A DNA stretch of 64,000 nt from Symsagittifera roscoffensis (GCF_963678635.1 NC_087064.1:49273346-49337345); one strand, 5' to 3'. Numbered from the stretch's first letter, positions 35,191-45,008 are shown. The notes: a model not told the origin generated them from the letters alone. Numbers and translations are program-made.

Positions 35191-36087
35191 TTCAGTGGCT
35201 TTTTTAGCATCAATGTTTACCAAAACATCGTCTTTAAATAATTGGAAGTTACGAATTTTCAAGCTGCTGGGTGGTACGTTTGCATTTATCAATTCACGTC
35301 TTTTTTGAAGGCATAAATTTTCTTTCTTTGAATCCTCATAGCTTAGGGCAGGCAATATAAAAAACCCCATATTTTTCAGGTCATCCCACATTTCAGCACT
35401 TTTGGCTAATATCAATTTTGCATGCCATTCACTAGATAGTGTAACCATAGTAACTCTTGGTTTAGAACGACTTTCTGAAAATTTTCCAAGTCGATGTACA
35501 TTTTCCACGTTTGCATTCACTCGCAGTTTTTCAAATATTTCTTTTATTGTTTCGTTTGCGTGAAAAACATTTTCATTTTTTGAAAACTCTTTGTTTTCAG
35601 GAATTCCCTGAATTCTTAGACATTTCGACACATTGTGAAAGTTATTTGACTTCTTATCATCTGCTTTTTCATTCTGTTTCATGCTATTTTTCTTGATTAA
35701 GGCTTCTGCCTTCTCGGTGCTTTTTTCGGTAAGCGCATTCATTTTTGAATTGAAAATTTGTTCTATCGTGTTTTCGATTACAGGCTTTAGGGTATTGACG
35801 ACCGGAATAAATTTGCTCTCAATAATATCAGTAGTGAACTTATCTTTAAGTTGCTGAATTGTAGCATCTTGAACAAAGTCGTCCCTCTTGTTGTTTGCTA
35901 CACAGTCGTTGCAGAGAAGCATGGCCCTCGTTCCCAGTTCCCTGATTCCATTGACTGCCACAGGTGTCAAACCAGTGCATGTAGTATCAAGATGCATCCT
36001 TGCGTCACATCCCACACAGTGGTACATTTCAGCAGAAGACATCATTGGTTTACGGCATGATTTGCAGCTATGACGTTGATTTGACAT
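35188..36087 (-). CDS. LINE ORF1: PHD-finger, coiled-coil RNA-binding protein
   Basis: 299 residues, ATG start. Residues 8-62 form a PHD-type zinc finger with all eight ligands (C8, C11, C24, C27, H32, C37, C59, C62). Residues ~70-145 are charged and predicted coiled coil (for example TDIIESKFIPVVNTLKPVIE). From ~152 comes an ORF1p-type RNA-binding region: LRIQGIPE, VENVHRLGKF and RVTMVTLSSEWHAKLI, as in L1/CR1 ORF1 proteins. It would coat the LINE RNA and form the ribonucleoprotein. ORF1 ends ATE-stop with TGA followed by CTA and then ATG of ORF2, a context of interest for readthrough or re-initiation. Confidence 0.93.
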   Translation of the reverse strand: MSNQRHSCKSCRKPMMSSAEMYHCVGCDARMHLDTTCTGLTPVAVNGIRELGTRAMLLCNDCVANNKRDDFVQDATIQQLKDKFTTDIIESKFIPVVNTLKPVIENTIEQIFNSKMNALTEKSTEKAEALIKKNSMKQNEKADDKKSNNFHNVSKCLRIQGIPENKEFSKNENVFHANETIKEIFEKLRVNANVENVHRLGKFSESRSKPRVTMVTLSSEWHAKLILAKSAEMWDDLKNMGFFILPALSYEDSKKENLCLQKRRELINANVPPSSLKIRNFQLFKDDVLVNIDAKKATE

Positions 36088-36461
36088 GTTTATATGAAAC
36101 TATTTAATTGTGGGTTAAAACAGTTTTCTAAACAGGCTTTTCGCTAGCTAGAGTTAGTTTCTTTCAAACAGTGAAGTCATGATCCGGACAACTTAAACGA
36201 TAAAAACAGCAAAATTGTTCTCTTTTACTCGACCACCCGACCCAAAAAATGAACACCACATAAAAAGTCGGTTGTAACAACAGGTTTCTATCTGGCGTTT
36301 GATGTGTTCGAATGAAGAAAAAGCGATGTATCAATCGCATTGATAAAACTGGTCGCTATCAGGCTGTCATCCTAATCGAAAAAAAATAGCCTCTGTTATC
36401 CAATTCAGCAATATTTTTCGTGAAAAGCCATTCAACAAAATTGAGTTTTCTGGAATCAAAT
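36088..36461. other. LINE 5' UTR and flank
   Basis: The LINE 5' end must lie here; no tandem 5' repeats are seen. The last 8 bp (36454-36461, AATCAAAT) are the left target-site copy of the following hAT-like element. Confidence 0.4.
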
Positions 36462-37323
36462 CAGGGGCGGATTTAGGGGGGGGGGACGCCTCCTCTTCCC
36501 CAGGGCATCGACCCCCTGCCGACCCAAAGGGTCCCCCCTTTGATACTATTTTGAAATATCAATTTTTGGTGACGTACCCTAAAATGTTTCTAAAGGCGCC
36601 TTTGGCGCCAATATATACTAATTTTGAGGGGAGAGCGCGCGCCGAAAAAACGCGATTTTTTGGTCAACATTTTTCAACAAAAGCCTAAAACGTCTTTGGC
36701 CTGTTTTTTCAAAGTTTTGCCTGCGGCGCAAAAAAATCGTCAAAACAGGGTCTTTTTGGTGCTTTGGCAGAGCTCGGAAAATCAATTTGGTCGACCTTAA
36801 AAGAAAAAAAGGGTAACTTCCCAAATGGCATAATTCCCAAATGGCATAAAAACGGAAACTTTTCCCAAATGGCATAAATTTCAAGTTTTCATTGTAATTT
36901 AAACGTTTTCTATCAATTTCTATTTCTATCGTTTTGTCAGGAACGAAAGCATGTGAACAAGATTTGGAATTAATTGCTTCCAAACAAATTTAAGCAACAG
37001 ATTTGTCGAAAAAAAATTGACCACAAGTAGCTTATTAATAATCGCAAGCTTATGCTTCTTGCTTTTGATAAAAAGTTCTACAAGTTTTTCACGATAAAAT
37101 GTCAATCAACATTTGAATTGACAATTTGACTAATTTTCTCACATTGTTCACGAAAAAATTGTTCTCGATTTTTCCAATGCAACTGTTGCATGAAATTTAT
37201 GCCATTTAGGAAATTCTTCATTTTTATGCCATTTGGGAATTATGCCATTTGAGACGTAATCAAAAAAAGGTCGACAAAGGTGAAAATCCTCCCCCCCTCG
37301 AGAAAATCCTAGATCCGCCTCTG
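36462..37323. mobile_element. hAT-like non-autonomous element, 862 bp
   Basis: Terminal inverted repeats CAGGGGCGGATTTAGG and the complement of CAGAGGCGGATCTAGG are flanked by 8-bp target duplications AATCAAAT/AATCGAAT (one change). An 8-bp duplication and a CAG-GGCGGAT terminus are typical of hAT transposons. The interior has no transposase but has the family's poly-G, 'CCCTGCCGACCCAAAGGGT' and 'GGCGCC' landmarks. It is about twice as long as copies at 60416 and 62850, because another element is nested in it (36813-37261). Confidence 0.88.
36813..37261. mobile_element. Nested element with AAATGGCATAATTCCC repeats
   Basis: Inserted in the hAT-like element. Its ends are inverted: the left begins GTAACTTCCCAAATGGCATA and the right ends with the complement of GATTACGTCTCAAATGGCAT. 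Each end carries three AAATGGCATAA units. It is flanked by 9-bp copies AAAAAAAGG (36804-36812 and 37262-37270), and comparison with the two short hAT copies shows exactly this segment is extra. It has no coding capacity. The A-rich target makes the duplication length uncertain. Confidence 0.8.
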
Positions 37324-37331
37324 AATCGAAT

Positions 37332-38754
37332 ATTGACTACAGTTTTCTTGCGGCCTATTTCCTCTGCCTTACAATATGACACGGAGGATGAAAAAGTTAG
37401 AGCCCAGTTCTTGTGTTATGCAGACGGACCTGACAGACAAACGCATAGCCTGCCAATGACATGATGCAATTGGGCAGGTTGCATAAAATTGATTGCCTCA
37501 ATCTGCACCATAATCCATTAACCAATGCTGGATTAAGATCATCTTTTACGCAGTTTTGAATGGACATTTTTTCATCATCACCCAAGTTAAGAGTTTTTTG
37601 AATTTGGGTCCGAGTGCACAAAAATGCTGAAATTTTATCTTACACATGTTATGGTAACTTTGAATCAATCGAGCAGATAAAATGTCAAGAGGAGGGCAAC
37701 TACCTAAAATTACAGTAAAATGGTAATGGATTGAAAACTCTGCCAGGAGTACGACCTATTCATTCGATGCATATACAAAACAGTCCCATACAAAAGAGTC
37801 TGAAACATCAAAAAAGTTCTAAAAAATCAGTCCCATACGAAACAGTCCAAAACCATTTAAACTTTTTGACCTTGATCTTTTGACGCCAACAGAATTGGTT
37901 TACGCTTCGAAAAACCAACATGAGCGTAATTGAAAATCAAAGAGCCAAAGATTGTACAAGTCAGTTCAAAAGCAAAGGCCAAATGGTATAGATATTATAT
38001 AGAAAATATAGAAAGTGTTAGACTCTCACTCTAGAGATCAAAAGATCGAATCCCGAGAGGCAAAGTTTTTTTTCCAATTTTCCGAAAAAAAGCTATGAAT
38101 TGGGTGAATATGATAATGTGTATATCTAGGGTAGAACAATGGGTTCAACTCAAAGGTTCCTTTCAAAAACATATATGATTTGGGGTGATATGACCTAATC
38201 ATCGTGATCATTTTTTGTCGAGATTTTGATATTTAACCTTTTTGGGTCTGGCTACCTTTTGTCCTGTGCACACTTTTTCTAGCAATATCTTCCTTGAACT
38301 TCTCGATCAGTTTTGGAAATGTCGTTTAAACTGTCTCTGGGTTCACACACGCTGGGCTGCGAAAATAGCCTGCCGTGGTGTTACATCAGATACTGCTGCT
38401 CGATAATCAAGTGTTTTTCTAAACTTACCTCTTTCGATGTCAGCTGGATCAGGGAAGTGGCAGTGATCTTTAACAATCTCAACGGAATCCTTTTTTGTAC
38501 GCACACGTCAATTGCAATTAATTTGTGCGCAGCTTAAGGAGAGGGGGTTGTTGACAGTGTTCGGTGTTTAATATGAGCATACCCTTCAAAAATCAGTAAC
38601 TCAGAGTTTTTGTTAGTGAGTATGATTTCCATCAATAATTAGTGATTTTCGTTTTTATTGAGTGTTGCCAAGTGTTAACTTTTACGTTTCACATTTTGTT
38701 GCTTTTAATGAGTAGCTGCTGCGGTTATCTAGGTTGTTGTTCCGACCAAAAAAC
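37332..38754. other. AT-rich stretch, nothing firm
   Basis: Short direct repeats of CAGTCCCATACAAAA occur at 37781-37850. A segment at about 38010-38065 ends in GATCGAATCCCG, reminiscent of a tRNA B box, but no cloverleaf can be drawn. No exon was found. Confidence 0.45.
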
Positions 38755-38909
38755 AGACAAAAAAATCGAAGGCGCCTTTGACCAAAATTTCAACCGAAGC
38801 GCCTTAGAAAATATTAAGGGTGTGTCACCAAAAATGGATATCTCAAAATAGTACAAAGGGGTTAACCTTTGGGTAGGCATGGGGTCGACTCCCCCTAAAT
38901 CTGCTACTG
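38755..38909. mobile_element. Fragment of the hAT-like family
   Basis: The sequence contains GGCGCC, 'ACCAAAAATGGATATC', 'TTAACCTTTGGGTAGGC' and 'GGGGTCGACTCCCCCTAAATCTGCTACTG', the complement of the family's left end. The other end is missing. Confidence 0.65.
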
Positions 38910-39329
38910 ATTTTAATAACTCCTGAGTATGAGCATTTGAACAAACTAAAACAAATAAAACCAACCCAACAAAAAAATATGAAAACCCTTCTTTGCCAAT
39001 GAGTTCTGCACCATAGGCAATTTTTTGAAAAAAAAAACAAACTGGCAAAACATGATGTTTTGAGCACTTTTTGAAAAACTTGACCAAAATGATCCATTAT
39101 TTCGGGGCACGCTGTCCGCAATTTTAGTGTATATTATTGCCTATCGCGCCTATCGACAAGTTTCGGGCTTGTTCAAACAAAATGGGTGTCGTAAAATAGA
39201 GCCAAAGGCGGAACCCATCGAAAAAATTTGGCAACCAGAATTGAGTGGAGCAGGCGGTCATAAAAATAGAGTGGAGCAGGCCACTGGGAAAATTTTTTCC
39301 TTGCATTCTGTTTATTGTTCCGACTTTCG

Positions 39330-39835
39330 TAACGAAAGTGACGGAATATTTGTGCTCGGGGTGTGTTTTTTTTTCTTCAGACAAATTTCAACTTTTTAAC
39401 TAGCCATTTTTGACGGAATTTTTTTTATATCATTCGAAAGGTATTGTTGTCCTAAGCTCAAATTCGAAAAGATATTACACCTGTGATTGTTTTTGGTCAA
39501 GTTACGGGGGCTTAAAGATTGCCATTTTGGCCAATTTGGGACAATTAACGCGCGATATAATTCGCGCTATTAACGCGTAAACGGAGAGTTAATCAAAAGA
39601 AGCTTATTTGCCATAATTGGTTTGTTACAAGGAGCTAAATTTATCCTTTTGTAATTTATCTGGCGTGTGGGGGGATGATTTTCATAAAAAGTTTCAAATT
39701 TTAGAAAAAGTTTTTTTTTTTCATTCTGTTTTATTTCATTGAATTTTTTAATGTTATTACAGCTCCATAAACCTTAAAAGGCAGTCGGAACATTCAGGGC
39801 TTCGCCCTGATACGAGCAGTCTTGTTCTAATTTCT
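39330..39835 (-). repeat. Dispersed repeat with a hairpin at each end
   Basis: This is the best copy of a family also seen at 16926-17420, 28597-28690 and 44340-44720. One end carries the hairpin ACTTTCG-TAA-CGAAAGT (near 39315-39335). The other carries CAGGGC-TTC-GCCCTG (39795-39809) followed by GATACGAGCAGTCTTGTT. The middle includes 'AATTAACGCGCGATATAATT' and is noncoding. Elements with a terminal hairpin include Helitrons, but I could not confirm their TC and CTRR ends in more than one copy. Confidence 0.6.
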
Positions 39836-39945
39836 CTGCAATGCTACTTTTTGTTATCCGGATTAGCTGGAACCAAAGTGTGTTAAATTCGAGAAAAATT
39901 TTCTCATTTTCTGGAACAAAAATCACTTTTATCAATGGGACTGTT

Positions 39946-40065
39946 ATATGAACTATTTATTGGACTATTTATGGGACTATTTTTTGTACTTTGCTATGCT
40001 TTTTCGGAATATTGTGTACAGGACTGTTTTGTATTGGACTGTTTTGTATTGGACAGTTTTGTACA
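39946..40065. repeat. Simple tandem repeat around TATTGGACTGTTTTG
   Basis: Several copies of a 15-17-bp unit with GGACTGTTTTGTATT. The open frame across it is a by-product. Confidence 0.6.
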
Positions 40066-40221
40066 GACAGGATTCAATTACACCAAAATTCAGTAGATTA
40101 AGGATATCTGATGGCCTCGCAAATCGCTCAAAAATTGGTTTTAATCTTGTGTTTCACAGGCGAAGCAGTCGATGTCTGAGTAGATAAGGGTTCAATCAAA
40201 GTGTTTTTTCATGCTTCGTAA

Positions 40222-41300
40222 TTAAACTTGAACAATAAATGTTTCCCAAGTTCCAGTATTACAGCGCCCACATTTAGTTTCTTCCACAGCACAGACGTTT
40301 TTCATGTTCCATTGATCTGCTTTTTTTGTTAGCTCTTCTTGTTTGCGGACTAGATCGACTTTTAAGCTATTTCTCATTTTTTAATTTTTTTTCTGTTGAC
40401 GGCAATTTTTATCAGTTAAAAGACCTCTCATCAAAATCACTACACCTTTCTTTCTTTTCTGCGTATTAAGCTCAATGTATGGACTCATCCAAAAATTTTA
40501 CTCAATTGAAGAACGCAATACACTTTCAAAAGTTGCATCCATAGTTTCAAGTATAGTTTCAACGTGTTGTAATGCAAAGTGTTGCAGTGCAACTTGCGAA
40601 AAACTCTACCAACACATTTATGAAAGCTACCATTACACCTTGAAGGTGTAATGGTAGCTTTTATAAGGTGTTGGTTGAACTTTTTTTTCAGTTTGTGTTG
40701 CCATGAACATCATGTCTTTTATATAATTCCAACTAGTCGTCTCTCAAACAGAAACCTTCACTGGTTCTTTTGTGGGCGCCAATGGGAAGTGTGATTGACC
40801 GTCGTGTATCTATTGAGTGTTCTCAAAAGCAATTCCCAAGGTGCATGCTACGAATGGTTTATCAGAAGTGTCTGCGATTCTGTCGATATTTTTTTTTTTG
40901 AGCAGGGCATAGTTTCATGCAGGAATGTAAAGCTTCCTCACAATGTCACCAGACAAAATAATTGGATGAAATCTTACTAACAAAACTCTTCCTCCTTCTA
41001 ACAAAAAAGCGACCAATAGATTTTGTTTGCTTCAAAAATTGCATCATTGACAACCTCCATTTCTAATTTTCCGTTTTTTATCGCTTTTCATATATCTTCG
41101 ACATATATTCAACACAGTTTCAACTGTTAAGTTCGCTGCTGACTATTATTGGGTGTAATCCGAATCAAATTGGGTGTAACTCGAATCCGCAAACCTTTTA
41201 AGGAATTTTTCGAAGACCGATGCCAGCAGTAATATATCACTCAGCACAGCGAAAAAAAGTTCTCGTAACTGCCCAATTTTGGGCCTTGAAAATTTCTGAA
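40222..41300 (-). pseudogene. Unidentified decayed coding region (part of a 4-kb cluster)
   Basis: Minus-strand peptides look coding but are cut by stops. From the 5' side: 'FDPNKVGQILEQEGE', 'MEIMNKISEIFKAQNWAVTR', 'RFHPIILSGDIVRKLYIPA', 'KKKNIDRIADTSDKPFVACT', 'QSHFPLAPTKEPVKVSV', 'SWNYIKDMMFMATQTEKK', 'VETILETMDATFESVLRSSI', 'RKKGVVILMRGLLTDKNCRQ', and 'VEETKCGRCNTGTWETFIVQ' close to a stop at 40222. The last part has heptad-like Leu/Glu/Lys spacing and a CGRC pair. I do not recognise any family. A 68-bp palindrome (40608-40675) interrupts the region and looks inserted. Confidence 0.45.
40608..40675. repeat. 68-bp near-perfect palindrome
   Basis: ACCAACAC plus AAAGCTACCATTACACCTT is followed after one base by its exact inverse. 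The inner 19 bp are perfect and the outer arms differ by three positions. This will extrude as a hairpin; it is probably a foldback insertion. Confidence 0.85.
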
Positions 41301-41624
41301 ATTTTGTTCATAATTTCCATGTTCTCTTCCATTACGTTTTACTCTCCTTCCTGTTCAAGAATCTGTCCGACTTTGTTTGGGTCGAAAATGTTTTTTTTTT
41401 CAGTTTTTCGAAATCACTATAGCTATATGGGCACAAGTAATTTTTTTTCATTTTAAAGTGCAAAGTCCTTCTTTGGTTTCCAATTCATGAAATGCTCCTT
41501 AAGGGTTTAAAACAACTCGTCTGGAAAAAAATAAAACTGCCCTGAACCTAAGAGAACCTTAAAATGCTGTTTTTTTTTGTAAATTGAGACCATTTTCCCC
41601 CTGCTACAAATAAGCACACCATAC
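41301..41624. other. Spacer in the decayed cluster
   Basis: AT-rich with poly-T runs; no coding-like peptide could be followed through it. Confidence 0.4.
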
Positions 41625-42020
41625 TTATTTAAAATAAAAACTAGGAAAGGCATAATTGCTACGATGTTCGTTTAAAATTACCTCGCATTGAATCAATCGA
41701 TGCTGCGGTATTTTACAATCAAATAGCACNNNNNNNNNNNNNNNNNNNNNNNNNNNNNNNNNNNNNNNNNNNNNNNNNNNNNNNNNNNNNNNNNNNNNNN
41801 NNNNNNNNNNNNNNNNNNNNNNNNNNNNNNNNNNNNNNNNNNNNNNNNNNNNNNNNNNNNNNNNNNNNNNNNNNNNNNNNNNNNNNNNNNNNNNNNNNNN
41901 NNNNNNNNNNNNNNNNNNNNNNNNNNNNNAAACTTCATTTAGTAAAAGTATGTAGTGATTGTTGGTTCTTACGAAATTAATGTCCATCTTCTCAGAATTG
42001 GTTATAATTCCTTTTTTCAT
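41625..42020 (-). pseudogene. Unidentified frame split by the assembly gap
   Basis: On the minus strand ATG 42020 opens 30 residues (MKKGIITNSEKMDINFVRTN and on) before the 200-N gap. After the gap an open frame with 'LFDCKIPQHRLIQCEVIL' runs to TAA at 41625. Whether the two parts belong to one protein cannot be told because the gap size is nominal. It lies on the same strand as its decayed neighbours. No domain is recognised. It may be intact. Confidence 0.35.
41730..41929. other. Assembly gap, 200 N
   Basis: Exactly 200 N, a placeholder of unknown true size, in the middle of the decayed minus-strand cluster. Confidence 0.99.
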
Positions 42021-42250
42021 TTTGCTTTGTTGGAAAAAATGGTTGTTTCAGATTGATCTGTTTGAATGATCTTTGAATGTTGTTTGATCGTGAACTGAAT
42101 AATTGTGAACTGTAGTTTTAATTTTTTGCTGGTAATGAGTATAGTATAGGGATTTTGAAGTTTTTGTTTCGGCTTTATCAGCTTAGGAAACATTGATAAT
42201 GTTCTTTTTGCGGAAAAATTATTGTTATGATTTGAAAATTGATTTATTTT

Positions 42251-43300
42251 TTAATGTTCTCTTTTAAGCGTACGTTTTTTGGTTATAAGTCCTATGATTG
42301 CTAACCCAAAGAAAAGTATATAACAAAAAGAATCGTTTTAGCAGTTGATTGTACTTTTGGTTGCTGGAGCGGTATATTTTTAGCATGTGATGTTGTCGAT
42401 GAAGGGTGATTTGGTGAGATGCTATTATTTGTTGTTACTGGCATTGTTGTAACAATTTCTTCGTTGATAAAATGTAATGAGCTTTGAAATTTCTGTTGAT
42501 TTAGTGTTGCTGCTCCGCTTTAATTGTCCTCTGCAATAAAGAACAATGAATTCTGTTGGTTTTATCTGTTTCATTTGAAAAATTGTGTAATAAAAAAATG
42601 GTGTTATATCGGTTGTCATTGCGAGTAGTTTGAAACAATCTCAATGGATTGAAATTAATTGAACTGCTGAACTCGCAATTGCGTTTAGTACATCCCTAAA
42701 CAAGTGATCATACGGTTCATGTTCCCAAAAACATTCTGAATGATCTGCTAGGATTGTTTCATCATCCAGTTGGTGCAAAATTGTTTTCTAGACTGTTTTG
42801 TTAGATCTATGGTATGTTCGAAATAGTCGATTATGAGCCATGCTATAATTCTTTGAAGGTCAAGTTTTACTATGACGGGTATGTCAGTGTCGTTGCAGTT
42901 TTTGCGGTTTTCACCTAACAATTTGAAATTAATTTCTTTCTCACTTTTGCAAGTCGTGTTATTTGTGGAATCTAGGATAGAGACGTAACTATGAAATAAT
43001 GCAAAAACGTCATTTGTGAAAATTGAGTTTGCTCGTTGTGAGTTTTCATGTCGTTTATTTTTAATGTAACCTGCTAAGACTTTTGAAAAACTTTTTTTGT
43101 CGTCTGTTTTTACTTTTTTGACTGGAATACCCTACTTTGAATCAGTTGGTTGAATTTCAATTGTGAAAATTCCATAATGTGAAGTTATGTTGCACAAGTT
43201 GGGTAAGTAGTGGTCACGCATCTGCCGTTTTATCTTTACATCTGGAAATTCTTCTTTGCATGGACTATAGCTTATTCAAAATAAATTTAATATGAGATTG
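42251..43300 (-). pseudogene. Decayed gene for a probable single-pass membrane protein
   Basis: A minus-strand frame is open for 127 codons (43131-42751) and preceded by about 48 in-phase codons after one TAG. Peptides include 'EEFPDVKIKRQMRDHYLPN', 'GYIKNKRHENSQRANSIFTN' and 'DTDIPVIVKLDLQRIIAWL'. In another frame follow 'ETILADHSECFWEHEPYDHL' and 'NAIASSAVQLISIH'. Next comes a Thr/Ser/Pro-rich stretch (EEIVTTMPVTTNNSISPNHP). Last is a hydrophobic segment (GLAIIGLI) with a basic tail before TAA at 42251. That order (ectodomain, Ser/Thr stalk, membrane anchor, short basic tail) suggests a type I membrane protein, host or viral/retroelement envelope. No family is recognised. At least one stop and two frameshifts break it. 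Confidence 0.5.
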
Positions 43301-44240
43301 TGTCACAACCATACTGTTACTCGATGCATGACAAAAGTACGTCAAAAAGTTTGTCTTTTTCTCGAATCTTTTTTTTCTGAACTGGCATTACTGTTAATTT
43401 AAAATGTCAAATTTGTCTGATAGGCTAATTTCAGTTATTTATTTCGACTGTTTTTTTTCTATAGCTAATTTTTATTGTTCTCTTACTTTTTAAAGAAGAT
43501 GTTGTTGTTGCTTCGGAGTCAGAAAATTGTCTTTCTTCCAACGTTTTTGTTTGTTGTGTTGTTAGTGGATTTTTGAGTTTAGTTGTAGTACCTGATTTCT
43601 AATTTTGAAATTGCGCAGCTGATTTCTGATTTTTTAGAAACTGTTTTTTTTCCAGTTGAAATTTCTTTTTTTGCAAGTTTTTTTTTCAATTTTAAATAAC
43701 CTATTTATTACTTATATGGTGATAACACGAGGCTTTGTGGGAAACTTAAAAGGATACAATTGTGGGTAATTTCTGTTTGAGACTTTCCTATAATCAAAAT
43801 TGACATAAATGTTAGTAGGAAAGGGTGCTGCAAAATCCAGGCGTTAGTTTTTCTAATTTCTTTAATTGTTATTTAATTGTTTTGTGATTATTATCCTAAA
43901 TCGCCAGATCGTATATTTGTCATGGCAAGGCGTGTTGCGAAGAAATTAGATCAATTCTATTGAATGGTAGGTACTGCTCTCGGACGATTGGCATTCTCTG
44001 CATTTAAGTAAATTTCATCTTACTTGAAATGGGATCGATATCAGATCGAGGGTTGTAGAATAGTAAATCAATTCACAGGGTTGAGCTATAATTAGAACGC
44101 AAGTATATCGTTAGATACTATTTTAGAGCATGCTGATTTTAAGGGTTGTCTTAAGACTGGAAAGTTGACTTTGAAAAATGAATTTTCAAAGCTTAATTTG
44201 TCAGTTCAGCGTTATGCCACGACATGAATTTAATTTACTT
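43301..44240 (-). pseudogene. Upstream part of the decayed minus-strand cluster
   Basis: Coding-like pieces continue on the same strand: 'MPVQKKKIREKDKLFDVLLS', 'NPLTTQQTKTLEERQFSDSE', 'TTSSLKSKRTIKISYRKKTV', 'NIYVNFDYRKVSNRNYPQLY', 'MQRMPIVREQYLPFNRIDLI' and 'VNFPVLRQPLKSACSKIVSN'. Stops and frame changes are frequent, so only their composition and continuity argue for former coding. Whether these belong to the membrane protein below or to a separate protein is unknown. Confidence 0.35.
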
Positions 44241-44720
44241 TCGGTTTTTTTGTTTTGTAATTAATTTAAAAAAATGGAACAAAATAAAAGAAAAAAAATA
44301 AAAATTTTGTTTAAAAATTGAGAATTTTTGTGAAAACATCCCCCCCCCCCCACTTATCATATTGAGTACAAAGTGATAAATTTTGCTCCAATTAACAATT
44401 AAAATTTGGCATATAAACTTTCTTAAGCCAATTTGGAGCGATTTCTGAAATGGATCTCCGCTTACGCGTTAATACCGCGAAATATATAGCGCGTTTATTG
44501 TCCCAAATTGGCCAAACTGGCCCAAATGACAATTTTGAACCTTGATAACTTTACAAAAAGTGATCACAGGTGAAATATGTTTTAAAAAGTCAAGCTAGGG
44601 ACAACAATAGCTTTCGAATGATGTGAGAAATTCCGTCAAAAAAGGCTAGTTAAAAAGTCGAAATTTGTCTGAAGAGAAAAAACCCACCCTGAGCAAAAAT
44701 ATATCGTTACTTTTGTTAGA
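44241..44720 (+). repeat. Copy of the dispersed repeat (as 39330-39835, other orientation)
   Basis: After a poly-C run at 44340, the sequence matches the complement of the 39330-39835 repeat: 'TTTGCTCCAATTAACAATT', 'TCCGCTTACGCGTTAATACC', 'GTCCCAAATTGGCC', 'TTTCGAATGATGTGAGAAAT', 'AAAAAGTCGAAATTTGTCTG'. The CAGGGC-hairpin end is not present. Confidence 0.65.
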
Positions 44721-45008
44721 GAAGTCGGCACAAAAATAAGAACCCCGAAAATTTTTTACTGATTTGCAATCTTTGATTAATCTTCAAGAACCTTGAAGAC
44801 TTTTGCTTTTTTTCAAGATTACTGGGGCTATGTACCCTACTTTTTTCTCACTCTCCCTTTTTCTCTCTCTCTGAACCCAGGAGAACTATCACGGATTTGC
44901 AGTTTATCATGAATTATCAAGTATTTTGAAGACTTTGACTTTTTTTCAAGATTACTGGGGATGAGTGTCCATCTTTTTTCTCCTGTCTCTCTCTTTCTCT
45001 CTTTCTCT

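Larger units (their letters stand above)
32256..36087 (-). mobile_element. CR1/Jockey-group LINE with intact ORF1 and ORF2
   Basis: The element contains two open ORFs in the same frame (ORF1 36087-35188, ORF2 35184-32332). The 3' UTR is only about 48 bp and ends in nine CAA repeats (TTG on the plus strand, 32256-32282), in place of a poly-A tail. Elements of the CR1/L2 side of LINE diversity commonly end in short simple repeats, and a PHD-finger ORF1 fits that group. The 5' boundary cannot be placed but is between 36088 and the hAT-like element at 36462. Because both ORFs are uninterrupted, the copy is young and may still be mobile. Confidence 0.9.

Noticed and set aside
38010-38065. tRNA-like segment ending GATCGAATCCCG
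   Set aside because: Only a B-box-like word; no acceptor or D stem can be paired, and the A box is poor.
38725-39087. 120-codon minus-strand frame with hydrophobic stretch
   Set aside because: Its second half is translated hAT-like element sequence (ADLGGVDPMP is the terminal repeat), and it lacks an ATG.
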